Of a stretch of DNA of 64,000 nt, positions 44,156 through 53,495 are shown piece by piece. Location of the stretch: assembly GCF_014651055.1 (NCBI RefSeq), contig NZ_BMWD01000003.1, forward strand, positions 225,575-289,574. The letters are read 5' to 3'. The position numbers and the translations under genes are program-made. Source of the DNA: Streptomyces fructofermentans. Its GTDB lineage: Bacteria; Actinomycetota; Actinomycetes; Streptomycetales; Streptomycetaceae. The notes under the pieces are model-generated. The model was given only the letters and a program-made list of their open reading frames with translations. It ran no database searches and was not told the origin of the DNA. Within the stretch, counting starts at the first letter, position 1, and every line of letters begins with the position of its first letter.

Positions 44156-45079
44156 GTGACCCATGAAGTGAAGGAAATTTTCGCCGGCGACAACCCGCCC
44201 GCCCCCGCCGCCCTCGCGGCGAAGGTGCGCACCCTCGCCCCGTCGATGACCCGGTCCATGCAGCGGGTCGCCGAAGCCGTCGCGGGCGACCCGGCGGGCT
44301 GCGCGGCCCTCACGGTCACCGGCCTCGCCGAGCTGACCGGCACCAGCGAGGCGACCGTGGTGCGCACGGCCCGCCTGCTCGGCTACCCCGGCTACCGGGA
44401 CCTCCGCCTCGCGCTGGCCGGACTCGCCGCCCACCAGCAGTCCGGCCGCGCCCCCGCGGTGACGGCGGACATCGCGGTGGACGACCCCATCGCCGACGTG
44501 GTCGCCAAGCTCGCGTACGACGAGCAGCAGACGCTCGCCGACACCGCGGCCGGACTGGACACGGTCCAGCTCGGGGCCGCGGTCGGCGCCCTCGCCGCCG
44601 CCCGCCGCATCGACGTGTACGGCGTCGGCGCCTCCGGACTGGTCGCCCAGGACCTCACGCAGAAGCTGCTGCGCATCGGACTCATAGCCCACGCTCACAG
44701 CGACCCGCACCTGGCCGTCACCAACGCGGTCCAGCTCCGCGCCAAGGACGTGGCCGTCTCGATCACGCACTCGGGATCGACGGGTGACGTCATCGAGCCG
44801 CTGCGGGTCGCCTTCGAGCACGGGGCCACGACGGTCGCGATCACCGGCCGCCCCAACAGCCCCGTCACCCAGTACGCGGACCACGTGCTCACGACGTCCA
44901 CGGCCCGCGAGAGCGAGCTCCGGCCGGCCGCGATGTCCTCCCGTACGAGTCAGCTCCTCGTCGTGGACTGCCTGTTCGTCGGTGTGGCCCAGCGGACGTA
45001 CGAGACCGCGGCCCCCGCGCTGTCCGCCTCGTACGAGGCGCTGGCGCACCGGCACAGTCCGCGCAGCACCCAGCGCTAG
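44156..45079 (+). CDS. RpiR/MurR-family regulator of N-acetylmuramic acid metabolism
   Basis: 307-residue regulator. The N-terminal helix-turn-helix (HTH_6, about 20-95, with VTGLAELTGTSEATVVRTARLLGYPGYRDLRL) binds DNA. The C-terminal SIS domain (about 130-260, with VYGVGASGLVAQDL and SITHSGSTGDVIEPLR) binds a phosphosugar. It lies 82 bases before murQ on the same strand, so it is very likely the MurR-type regulator that senses MurNAc-6-phosphate. Start GTG 44156 fits the promoter spacing. Confidence 0.92.
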   Translation: MTHEVKEIFAGDNPPAPAALAAKVRTLAPSMTRSMQRVAEAVAGDPAGCAALTVTGLAELTGTSEATVVRTARLLGYPGYRDLRLALAGLAAHQQSGRAPAVTADIAVDDPIADVVAKLAYDEQQTLADTAAGLDTVQLGAAVGALAAARRIDVYGVGASGLVAQDLTQKLLRIGLIAHAHSDPHLAVTNAVQLRAKDVAVSITHSGSTGDVIEPLRVAFEHGATTVAITGRPNSPVTQYADHVLTTSTARESELRPAAMSSRTSQLLVVDCLFVGVAQRTYETAAPALSASYEALAHRHSPRSTQR

Positions 45080-45161
45080 GGCGGACACGGCCCGACAGCG
45101 CGCCCGCCCGGAACCGCACGCCCGGCGACCGACCGCCCAGTCCCAGAAAGAGCCGTCGTAC

Positions 45162-46196
45162 ATGACCTCAAGCGCCGACGCGACCGACTCCTCCGCCGCC
45201 GGTCCCTCAGCCGGTCCTTCCGCCGCCCCCTCCACAGGGCCTTCCGCCGGTCCGGCAGCGCGGTCCGGAACCTCCGGTCACCGCGACCTGCGGGCCGAAT
45301 TGGACACACTGACCACCGAGGCCTTCCGGCCCGAGCTCTCCGGGATCGACCGGCTGCCCACCCCGGAGATCGCGCGGCTCATGAACGGCGAGGACGCGGG
45401 CGTCCCCGCGGCCGTCGCCGCGCAGCTCCCGTCGATCGCCGCCGCGATCGACGCGATCGCGGAACGGATGGCCGCGGGCGGCCGCCTCGTCTACGCGGGC
45501 GCCGGCACCGCCGGACGCCTCGGCGTGCTCGACGCGTCCGAGTGCCCGCCCACCTTCAACACGGACCCCTCCGTGGTGGTCGGCCTGGTCGCGGGCGGCC
45601 CGTCGGCGATGACGACGTCGGTCGAGGGCGCGGAGGACTCCGCGGACCTGGCCGTCGCGGACCTCTCCGCCCTGAAGCTCACGGCGGCCGACACGGTGGT
45701 CGGTGTCTCCGCCTCGGGCCGCACCCCCTACGCGATCGGCGCCGTGGAGCACGCCCGCGGGCTCGGCGCCCTCACCGTGGGCCTGTCGTGCAACGCCGGC
45801 AGCGCGCTCGCGGCGGCGGCCGACCACGGCATCGAGGTCGTCGTGGGCCCCGAACTGCTCACCGGCTCCACCCGTCTGAAGGCGGGCACGGCCCAGAAGC
45901 TCGTACTCAACATGATCTCGACGATCACGATGATCCGGCTGGGCAAGACGTACGGGAACCTGATGGTCGACGTCCGCGCCTCCAACGAGAAGCTGAGGGC
46001 CCGTTCCCGCCGGATCGTCTCGCTCGCCACGGGGGCCTCCGACGAGGAGGTCGAGACGGCGCTCGCCGCGACGGACGGCGAGGTGAAGAACGCGATCCTC
46101 GTCCTCCTGGGCGGCCTCGACGGCCCCACCGCGGCCCGCCTTCTGGAGGAGAGCGGCGGCCACCTGCGAGCCGCGCTGGCGGCGGCCCCCCGCTGA
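45162..46196 (+). CDS. murQ: N-acetylmuramic acid 6-phosphate etherase
   Basis: 344-residue SIS-domain enzyme that cleaves the lactyl ether of MurNAc-6-phosphate to GlcNAc-6-phosphate and D-lactate in murein recycling. Family landmarks: VYAGAGTAGRLGVLDASE (about 110-127), GPSAMTTSVEGAEDS, and the active-site region KAGTAQKLVLNMISTITM. An N-terminal Ala/Ser/Gly-rich stretch of about 40 residues is extra. Its product feeds nagA at 59525, giving a joined murein/amino-sugar route within the window. Confidence 0.95.
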   Translation: MTSSADATDSSAAGPSAGPSAAPSTGPSAGPAARSGTSGHRDLRAELDTLTTEAFRPELSGIDRLPTPEIARLMNGEDAGVPAAVAAQLPSIAAAIDAIAERMAAGGRLVYAGAGTAGRLGVLDASECPPTFNTDPSVVVGLVAGGPSAMTTSVEGAEDSADLAVADLSALKLTAADTVVGVSASGRTPYAIGAVEHARGLGALTVGLSCNAGSALAAAADHGIEVVVGPELLTGSTRLKAGTAQKLVLNMISTITMIRLGKTYGNLMVDVRASNEKLRARSRRIVSLATGASDEEVETALAATDGEVKNAILVLLGGLDGPTAARLLEESGGHLRAALAAAPR

Positions 46197-46473
46197 CGGA
46201 CCGCCGGCGGACCGGCAGTCAGACCGACGGGCCCGCTCGGCGGGTGCGCGGACCGAGCGGGCCGGTACTCCCTCGGCCTCGGCGCCCGGACTCCCGGCGC
46301 GCGCACGGGTCCGACGGACGGGCGGGCCGACGGACCCGTGGACCGGCGGGCGCGCCCGGACCGACGGACCCGCCGACCAGCGGTCCGGCCGGACGGGCCG
46401 GACGGGCCGGACCGGACTGTCGGTGCCGCATGGGACGCTGGGTGGGCCGAACAGTGAAGGGATACGAGCCACC

Positions 46474-47061
46474 GTGAACCACGCGCAATCGACCGCCCTG
46501 GGCCGCGCCCTGCGGGTGCTGGGGGAGCACGGGGACGCGCTGTCCTCCGACACGCCCGACGCGAAGCTGCACGAGGTGAAGGCGGACCTCAAGCGGGCCC
46601 TGGACCTGCTGGAGGAGACCGTCACCACCGCCGCGCCCACCACGCGCTGCCCGGAGCACCCCACGGGCCCCGTCGACGAGGACGCCCCCGACCGGTGCCT
46701 GCTCTGCGAGACGCGCCGCCGCGTCGCCCGCAGGTCCAAGGTCAACGACTCGTTCCCGCAGGGGCGCCCCGACGCCGCCGACGGGAGCGGGCAGCGCGCC
46801 GGGTCCCGGTACGGTGTCCGGGCCGACCGCCCGCAGCCCCAGCAGCGATGGCTGCCCGAGATGTGGACGGGCCAGATCTGGCAGCTGTGCGGCACGCCCC
46901 GGCGCGACAAGCAGGACGCCGAGCTGTACCTCGCCGCTCAGCGCCGGGGCCCGCGGGCGGGCATGGCCTACCGGCTGGTCCACGAGTTCACGGACTACGA
47001 GGTGCTGCGCATCTGGGGCACACCCGTGAAGGTCGACATCGAGCCCATGGGAAACCTGTAG
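46474..47061 (+). CDS. Hypothetical protein with CxxH/CxxC pair
   Basis: 195 residues. A helical N-terminus (RALRVLGEHGDAL, KADLKRALDLLEE) precedes a putative zinc site TRCPEHPTG...DRCLLCETRRR (about 55-85), a basic low-complexity stretch, and a C-terminal block with RRDKQDAELYLAAQRRG and EFTDYEVLRIWGTPVKVDIEPMG. No known domain was recognised. GTG 46474 is set by codon usage and a weak AAGGGA site. Confidence 0.68.
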   Translation: MNHAQSTALGRALRVLGEHGDALSSDTPDAKLHEVKADLKRALDLLEETVTTAAPTTRCPEHPTGPVDEDAPDRCLLCETRRRVARRSKVNDSFPQGRPDAADGSGQRAGSRYGVRADRPQPQQRWLPEMWTGQIWQLCGTPRRDKQDAELYLAAQRRGPRAGMAYRLVHEFTDYEVLRIWGTPVKVDIEPMGNL

Positions 47062-47172
47062 TCCGGGCGGGACGTCCGGGGCGCGGCGCCCGCCCCGCCG
47101 CACCATCACCGCACCGCCGGTGCCCGGACCGGCCCGGCTCAGGGAGCGGGTCGAGCCGGACCGGGTCGCCGG

Positions 47173-48297
47173 TCAGCTCAGGGAGCGCAGCGCCGCCGGG
47201 TCGTACGCCGACAGCTCGTCGAAGCGCTCGCCGAGCACCTTCGCCGCCCACTGCGGGTCCTGGAGCAGCGCGCGACCGACGGCCACCAGGTCGAACTCCT
47301 CGGCCTCGAGCCGGTCCAGCAGGTCGTCGATCCCCTTGAGCGGAGCGCCCTCGCCCTGGAACGCCTTGACGAAGTCGCCGTCCAGACCGACCGAGCCCAC
47401 GGTGATCGCGGGCCTGCCGGTGAGCTTCTTCGTCCAGCCCGCGAGGTTGAGGTCCGAGCCGTCGAACTCGGGACGCCAGTAACGGCGGGTGGAGGCGTGG
47501 AAGGCGTCCACCCCGGCCTCGGCCAGCGGCACCAGCAGGGCCTCCAGCTCCTGCGGACTCTCCGCCAGGCGCGCCCCGTACACCTCCTGCTTCCACTGCG
47601 AGTAGCGCAGGACGACGGGGAACTCCGGCGAGACCGCGGCCCGTACCGCGGCGACCGTCTCCGCCGCGAACCGCGTCCGCGCGACGAGGTCCCCGCCGTA
47701 CGCGTCCGTGCGGCGGTTGGTGCCCGCCCACAGGAACTGGTCGATCAGGTAGCCGTGCGCGCCGTGCAGCTCGACCCCGTCGAAGCCGATCCGCTCGGCC
47801 GCGGCGGCGGCCTCGGCGAACGCGGCGATCACGTCGTCGAGGTCGGACCGCGTCATCGCCCTGCCGAGGCCCTCGGTGCCGTCGAGCCGCAGCCCGGACG
47901 GTCCGACCGCGGGGGCGTCGGCGTACGGCGGCTGCCCGGCGGACCGCACCATGCCTATGTGCCACAGCTGCGGCATGATCGTGCCCCCGGCCGCGTGCAC
48001 CGCGTCGGCGACCGCGGCCCATCCGGCGAGCTGCTCCGTGCCGTGGAAGCGCGGGATGCGGTCGCTCTGCCCCGCCGACTCGTGGCCCACGTAGGTGCCC
48101 TCGGTGACGATCAGGCCGACGCCCGCGGCGGCCCGGCGGGCGTAGTACGACACCACGTCCTCGCCGGGGACGCCGCCCGGCGAGAACTGCCGGGTCATCG
48201 GCGCCATCACGATGCGGTTCGGAACGGTCAGGCCGTTGATCCGGACCGGCCGGGACAGGAGGCGGGCGGTGCGGGAGGCGGAGGCGGTGGCGGTCAC
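47173..48297 (-). CDS. Old-yellow-enzyme family NADH:flavin oxidoreductase
   Basis: FMN-dependent enoate reductase-like enzyme of 374 residues. The family pieces are the N-terminal LTVPNRIVMAPMTRQFSPGGVP, IMPQLWHIG, the substrate-binding HGAHGYLIDQFLW, and the C-terminal NPE-type phosphate-binding EEFDLVAVGRALLQDPQW. GTG 48297 is chosen since GAGGAG lies 7 bases upstream. A perfect ATGTGCACAT palindrome lies about 60 bases upstream and may be its operator. Substrate unknown. Confidence 0.93.
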   Translation of the reverse strand: MTATASASRTARLLSRPVRINGLTVPNRIVMAPMTRQFSPGGVPGEDVVSYYARRAAAGVGLIVTEGTYVGHESAGQSDRIPRFHGTEQLAGWAAVADAVHAAGGTIMPQLWHIGMVRSAGQPPYADAPAVGPSGLRLDGTEGLGRAMTRSDLDDVIAAFAEAAAAAERIGFDGVELHGAHGYLIDQFLWAGTNRRTDAYGGDLVARTRFAAETVAAVRAAVSPEFPVVLRYSQWKQEVYGARLAESPQELEALLVPLAEAGVDAFHASTRRYWRPEFDGSDLNLAGWTKKLTGRPAITVGSVGLDGDFVKAFQGEGAPLKGIDDLLDRLEAEEFDLVAVGRALLQDPQWAAKVLGERFDELSAYDPAALRSLS

Positions 48298-48353
48298 GTG
48301 GGGGGCTCCTCGGGTCGGCGGTGGGACATCCTCGGCCGCGCATGCCAACTGGT

Positions 48354-48363
48354 ATGTGCACAT
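48354..48363. promoter_or_regulatory. ATGTGCACAT palindrome upstream of the OYE-family gene
   Basis: Perfect 10-bp palindrome about 57 bases from the OYE start, in an AT-richer patch that also holds GCATGCC and TTGACC elements. It is a plausible operator, but too short for certainty. Confidence 0.35.
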
Positions 48364-48506
48364 GCATTGACCGTGCTCCGACGCTAACCCAGACCTCCGC
48401 CCCATGACCGCGCCCTCCCCCGCCCACTTCTGTGATCCGGGCCACTCGGGCCGGCGGTCCGTGATCCGGACCACTCCCGTCCGGCCGGCCCGGCCCCGGA
48501 CATGCC

Positions 48507-48543
48507 CGAGGGCGGCACCCCTGGGAGTGGGGTGCCGCCCTCG
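48507..48543 (-). terminator. Terminator of groEL
   Basis: Perfect 15-bp GC-rich stem (48507-48521 with 48529-48543) and a 7-base loop, 37 bases downstream of the groEL stop (minus strand). Confidence 0.88.
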
Positions 48544-48579
48544 GTCGCGTACTGCGACGAACCGCCGATCCGCAGGGGA

Positions 48580-50310
<1,731 letters not shown>

Positions 50311-50328
50311 TCACCGACCCGGTCCTCG

Positions 50329-50355
50329 TTGTCACTCTCACCTTCAGAGTGCTAA
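50329..50355. promoter_or_regulatory. CIRCE element 1 (HrcA operator)
   Basis: TTGTCACTC-N9-GAGTGCTAA on the plus strand. One half is perfect and the other has two mismatches to TTAGCACTC. Located about 127 bases upstream of the groEL start. Confidence 0.88.
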
Positions 50356-50364
50356 CGCCAATGA

Positions 50365-50391
50365 TTAGCACTCGACCCATGCGAGTGCAAG
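50365..50391. promoter_or_regulatory. CIRCE element 2 (HrcA operator)
   Basis: TTAGCACTC-N9-GAGTGCAAG, one perfect half and one with two mismatches. It is 9 bases from CIRCE 1. On the minus strand a TTGCAC -35 and TAATCA -10 (17-base spacer) overlap this element. Confidence 0.88.
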
Positions 50392-50707
50392 CGGCTCGGG
50401 GTGATCCGCAGGTGGGAGCCGGGGTGCGGAAGGGGGCTCCGGGGAGACGCGGGGCGCGGAACCCCGGAACCGCGGGGGTACCGAGCCGCGCGAGTTCCCG
50501 GGCACGGGCCCGGGAACCGATGACAGCGCTCGGACAAGTACGCGAGCGCGAGCGCGGACACAGGCGCGGGCACGGACACGGGCACGGGCACGGGCACGGA
50601 AACGGACGCGAGCGCAGGCGCAGGCGCGGAGACAGGCAAGGGTGCGGGCGCCGGCCGGAGGAGCGGGAGCGCGCGCGGGCGTGCGGGCCTGCGGACACGC
50701 GGTCATG
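50392..50707. repeat. GC-rich intergenic spacer with hexamer repeats
   Basis: Contains a run of GGGCAC-like hexamers (about 50566-50600) and a GCGAGCGC run (50542-50555, 50607-50615). No gene is seen. Confidence 0.55.
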
Positions 50708-50745
50708 CCGAAGGGCCCGCACCCGGTGGGGTGCGAGCCCTTCGG
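50708..50745 (-). terminator. Terminator of the cold-shock gene
   Basis: Stem 50708-50716 with 50737-50745, extended inward by seven more pairs, 36 bases past the cold-shock stop codon (minus strand). Confidence 0.85.
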
Positions 50746-50780
50746 AAGAAGAACGTCGCTGCAGTAAGTCGGCGCGTGCT

Positions 50781-50987
50781 TCAGCCGGTCGCCAGTCGGA
50801 CCATGTCCGCCTGCGGCCCCTTCTGACCCTGCGAGATCTCGAAATCGACCCGCTGGCCCTCTTCCAGGGTGCGGTAGCCGTCCATCTGAATCGCGCTGTA
50901 GTGGACGAATACATCCGCACCACCGTCGACCGCGATGAAGCCGTACCCCTTCTCCGCGTTGAACCACTTGACGGTGCCCTGAGCCAT
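50781..50987 (-). CDS. Cold-shock protein (CspA-type, 68 residues)
   Basis: Single cold-shock domain that binds single-stranded RNA/DNA. It starts [17 protein letters not shown] and has RNP1 (KGYGFIAVD) and RNP2 (DVFVHYSAI) with the usual aromatic residues. The ATG at 50987 has AGGGGAG 6 bases upstream; longer starts lack such a site. The mRNA has a long 5' leader of about 105 bases with a hairpin, as in other cspA genes. It lies next to groEL, but each gene has its own terminator. Confidence 0.96.
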   Translation of the reverse strand: MAQGTVKWFNAEKGYGFIAVDGGADVFVHYSAIQMDGYRTLEEGQRVDFEISQGQKGPQADMVRLATG

Positions 50988-51098
50988 GCCTAACTCCCCT
51001 ATTACTGGCCCTTGCACAGATCCACACTTCGCGGATCCGGGTCAGACCTCACCCCCCAACGGTTGGGGGTGTGCGCCGGAACGCGTCGACCGCGGCTG
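50988..51098 (-). promoter_or_regulatory. Long 5' leader of the cold-shock mRNA
   Basis: About 105 bases from the inferred start of transcription to the ATG. It contains a strong hairpin with CCCCCAAC/GTTGGGGG arms (about 51052-51070) and a smaller GATCC dyad. Such leaders control cspA translation and mRNA stability; the role here is inferred. Confidence 0.55.
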
Positions 51099-51126
51099 AA
51101 TGTATCTGTCCAACTGCCGTCTGCAA
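51099..51126 (-). promoter_or_regulatory. Promoter of the cold-shock gene
   Basis: Minus strand -35 TTGCAG (51126-51121) and -10 TACATT (51104-51099), spacer 16. Confidence 0.6.
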
Positions 51127-51339
51127 CAGGTCAATCCGACGAGAATTCCGGGCACGACCGATCGGAAATATGTGAAGGATTCCCGAAGATTCAGGGCAAG
51201 TCGGGCCCCGTAAATGCCTTAAACGGCTCAAAAAGGCGGGGCACTTTGGCTGCTTCTTGTCGGCTTCGGGCGGGAACTCATATCGGTTCATCAGGCGGAG
51301 CGAAGCAGCTTCCCCAACTGTACCCCGCTCAACCATGCA
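51127..51339. other. AT-rich intergenic island
   Basis: This stretch has clearly lower GC than the rest of the window and holds no convincing gene. It lies upstream of the cold-shock promoter and beyond the MoaD-like terminator. It could encode a small RNA, but no direct sign was seen. Confidence 0.4.
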
Positions 51340-51378
51340 GAATTGCCCCCTCCGTTTCTCTCACGGAGAGGGCAATTC
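51340..51378 (-). terminator. Terminator of the thrC / MoaD-like operon
   Basis: 16-bp stem with one mismatch (51340-51355 with 51363-51378) and a 7-base loop, about 60 bases past the MoaD-like stop. Confidence 0.8.
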
Positions 51379-51436
51379 GATGAACTCAGCGTATTCGGCG
51401 TTACCGACGGTAGCGATCAGCGGCCGAAAGGCCGGT

Positions 51437-51712
51437 TCAGCCGCCGGCGACGGCCGGGATGATCGACACGCCCGCGCCGTCCGGCGTCGCCGTCTCCAGC
51501 CCCTGCTCGAAGCGCACGTCGTCGTCGTTCACGTACACGTTGACGAAGCGGCGCAGCTTGCCCTGGTCGTCCAGGACTCGGGCGGCGATCCCGGTGTGGT
51601 TCTTCTCCAGGTCGGCGATGACCTCGGCGAGGGTCCCGCCCTCGGCCGCCACCTCGGCCCTGCCAGCGGTGTAGGTGCGCAGGATGGTGGGGATGCGGAC
51701 GTTGACGCTCAT
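51437..51712 (-). CDS. MoaD/ThiS-family sulfur-carrier protein (CysO-like)
   Basis: 91-residue ubiquitin-like protein ending in a Gly-Gly pair (PAVAGG), the C-terminus that is adenylated and thiocarboxylated in sulfur-carrier proteins. It opens MSVNVRIPTILRTYTAGRAEV and contains RFVNVYVNDDDVRFEQGLET. Its position after thrC recalls the actinobacterial CysO-type carriers used in cysteine synthesis, but neither cysM nor mec+ is near. GGAGG lies 5 bases before the ATG. Co-transcribed with thrC, with a hairpin in the 106-base gap. Confidence 0.9.
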   Translation of the reverse strand: MSVNVRIPTILRTYTAGRAEVAAEGGTLAEVIADLEKNHTGIAARVLDDQGKLRRFVNVYVNDDDVRFEQGLETATPDGAGVSIIPAVAGG

Positions 51713-51768
51713 GGGGACCTCCGTCGGGTCTGGTTCGTGGGTGCGCCCCGTGCGGGGCCGATGGGGGA

Positions 51769-51797
51769 GCTGCGGACCGGCCCCACCGGCCCGCAGC
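51769..51797 (-). terminator. Hairpin between thrC and the MoaD-like gene
   Basis: Stem GCTGCGG-CCGG with CCGG-CCGCAGC and one mismatch. It may attenuate or partly terminate thrC transcripts ahead of the MoaD-like gene. Confidence 0.5.
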
Positions 51798-51818
51798 CCG
51801 GAAGGACCGCAAGGACCG

Positions 51819-53132
51819 CTAGGAACCGAGCCCGGCTTCCCGGAAGGAGTCGAGGCTCGGTCGGATGGTCGCGGTGAGCCCGGTGTCGGAGGCCACCGCG
51901 TCCAGGGTCTTGAGGCCGTCGCCGGTGTTGAGGACGACGGTCGTCAGGGACGGGTCCAGCAGGCCGTTCTCGATCAGCTTCCTCGTCACGCCGACGGTCA
52001 CACCGCCCGCGGTCTCCGCGAAGATGCCCTCGGTGCGCGCGAGCAGCTTGATCGCGTCGACGATCTGCTCGTCGTTCACGTCCTCCACGGCACCGCCGGT
52101 GCGGCGCGCGATGTCCAGCACGTACGGGCCGTCCGCCGGGTTCCCGATGGCGAGCGACTTGGCGATGGTGTCCGGCTTCTGCGGCCGTACGACGTCGTGC
52201 CCCGCCTTGTAGGCGACGGACACCGGCGAGCAGCCCTCGGCCTGGGCGCCGAAGATCTTGTAGGGCCTGTCCTCGACGAGCCCGAGCTCGATCAGCTCCT
52301 TGAGGCCCTTGTCGATCTTGGTGAGCTGGGAGCCGGAGGCGATGGGCACGACGAGCTGGTCGGGCAGCCGCCAGCCGAGCTGCTCGCAGATCTCGTACGC
52401 GAGGGTCTTGGAGCCCTCCGCGTAGTACGGGCGGAGGTTGACGTTGACGAAGCCCCAGCCCTCGCCCGCCGGGTCGCCGATCAGTTCGGAGCAGAAGCGG
52501 TTCACGTCGTCGTAGTTGCCCTCGATGCCGACGAGCTCGCCGCCGTAGACCGCGGCCATGACGACCTTGCCCTGCTCCAGGTCGTGCGGGATGAAGACGC
52601 AGGACCGCAGGCCCGCGCGGGCGGCGGCGGCGCCGACGGCGCCGGCCAGGTTGCCCGTGGAGGAGCAGGACAGGGTCGTGAAGCCGAAGGCGCGCGCCGC
52701 TTCGAGGGCCTGCGCGACGACACGGTCCTTGAAGGAGTGCGTCGGGTTCCCGGAGTCGTCCTTCACGTACAGGCCGCCGGTGACTCCCAGCTCGCGGGCC
52801 AGGTTGTCGGCCTGCACGAGCTTGGTCCAGCCGGGGTTGATGTTGGGCTTGTCGGCCACGTCCGCGGGGACGGGCAGCAGCGGCGCGTAGCGCCAGATGT
52901 TCGCCGGTCCCGCCTCGATGCGCTTGCGGAGTTCCTCGGTGTCGTAGGCCGAGAAGTCGTACGCGATCTCCAGCGGGCCGAAACACTCCTCGCAGGCGAA
53001 GACCGGGCCGAGCGGCACGCGGTGGCCGCACTCGCGGCAGGAGAGCGCCGCCGCGGGGCCGAGGTCGACGGAGGGCGCCGAATCGGGGGAGGTCACGGTG
53101 TTCGTGGTACTTGCAACTGTCTGCGCAGCCAT
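51819..53132 (-). CDS. thrC: Threonine synthase
   Basis: PLP enzyme of 437 residues making threonine from O-phosphohomoserine. The N-terminal zinc-like pair CREC (32-35) and CEEC (47-50), then the PLP lysine Lys135 in PTHSFKDR, and the phosphate-binding SSTGNLAGAVGAAA are characteristic of the longer plant/actinobacterial-type enzyme. ATG 53132 is chosen; ATG at 53156 and 53165 (with GAGG ahead) are possible earlier starts but add basic residues absent from homologues as remembered. Confidence 0.95.
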   Translation of the reverse strand: MAAQTVASTTNTVTSPDSAPSVDLGPAAALSCRECGHRVPLGPVFACEECFGPLEIAYDFSAYDTEELRKRIEAGPANIWRYAPLLPVPADVADKPNINPGWTKLVQADNLARELGVTGGLYVKDDSGNPTHSFKDRVVAQALEAARAFGFTTLSCSSTGNLAGAVGAAAARAGLRSCVFIPHDLEQGKVVMAAVYGGELVGIEGNYDDVNRFCSELIGDPAGEGWGFVNVNLRPYYAEGSKTLAYEICEQLGWRLPDQLVVPIASGSQLTKIDKGLKELIELGLVEDRPYKIFGAQAEGCSPVSVAYKAGHDVVRPQKPDTIAKSLAIGNPADGPYVLDIARRTGGAVEDVNDEQIVDAIKLLARTEGIFAETAGGVTVGVTRKLIENGLLDPSLTTVVLNTGDGLKTLDAVASDTGLTATIRPSLDSFREAGLGS

Positions 53133-53495
53133 GGAGGCGAGGCCCTTTCTCCTCATCTTCCTCACGACGCACTTCGCCGTGAGACGGATTTGGCACCTTC
53201 CCTAGCCGGGAGCCTCGCTGGCTGATCGGCAATGATCAGAACGAGACCGGCTGGAGGGTTGCCGGGGCTTCAACGGGCCGTGTCCCTCTGCCCCTCTGGA
53301 TGAGCGGTATTCGGTTGTCAGTATTTGGTTGTCTGCTCAACGACCCCCGACATGCGATGGTCATCAGCGTTGTTCAAGACTGTAACCGAAGGCCTGGATG
53401 GTGGAGAGAGCCGTCCGAACCGCGAGATGACAGCGACCCCCCTTCGCTGCCGCGGCGGGCACACGCATCCCAATGATCGCAAGGGAGAGCCGCAC
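53133..53495. other. Divergent region between thrC and gpgS
   Basis: 363 bases with several less GC-rich patches (53220-53290, 53300-53400) that probably hold the promoters of both genes. TGATCATT-type and TATTCGGTTGTCAGTATTTGGTTGTC direct repeats (53307-53332) are visible. No gene is seen. Confidence 0.45.

Noticed and set aside
50347..50373. GAGTGCTAA-N9-TTAGCACTC read as a third, inverted CIRCE
   Set aside because: Half-site orientation is reversed relative to CIRCE; it arises from the adjacency of the two true elements.
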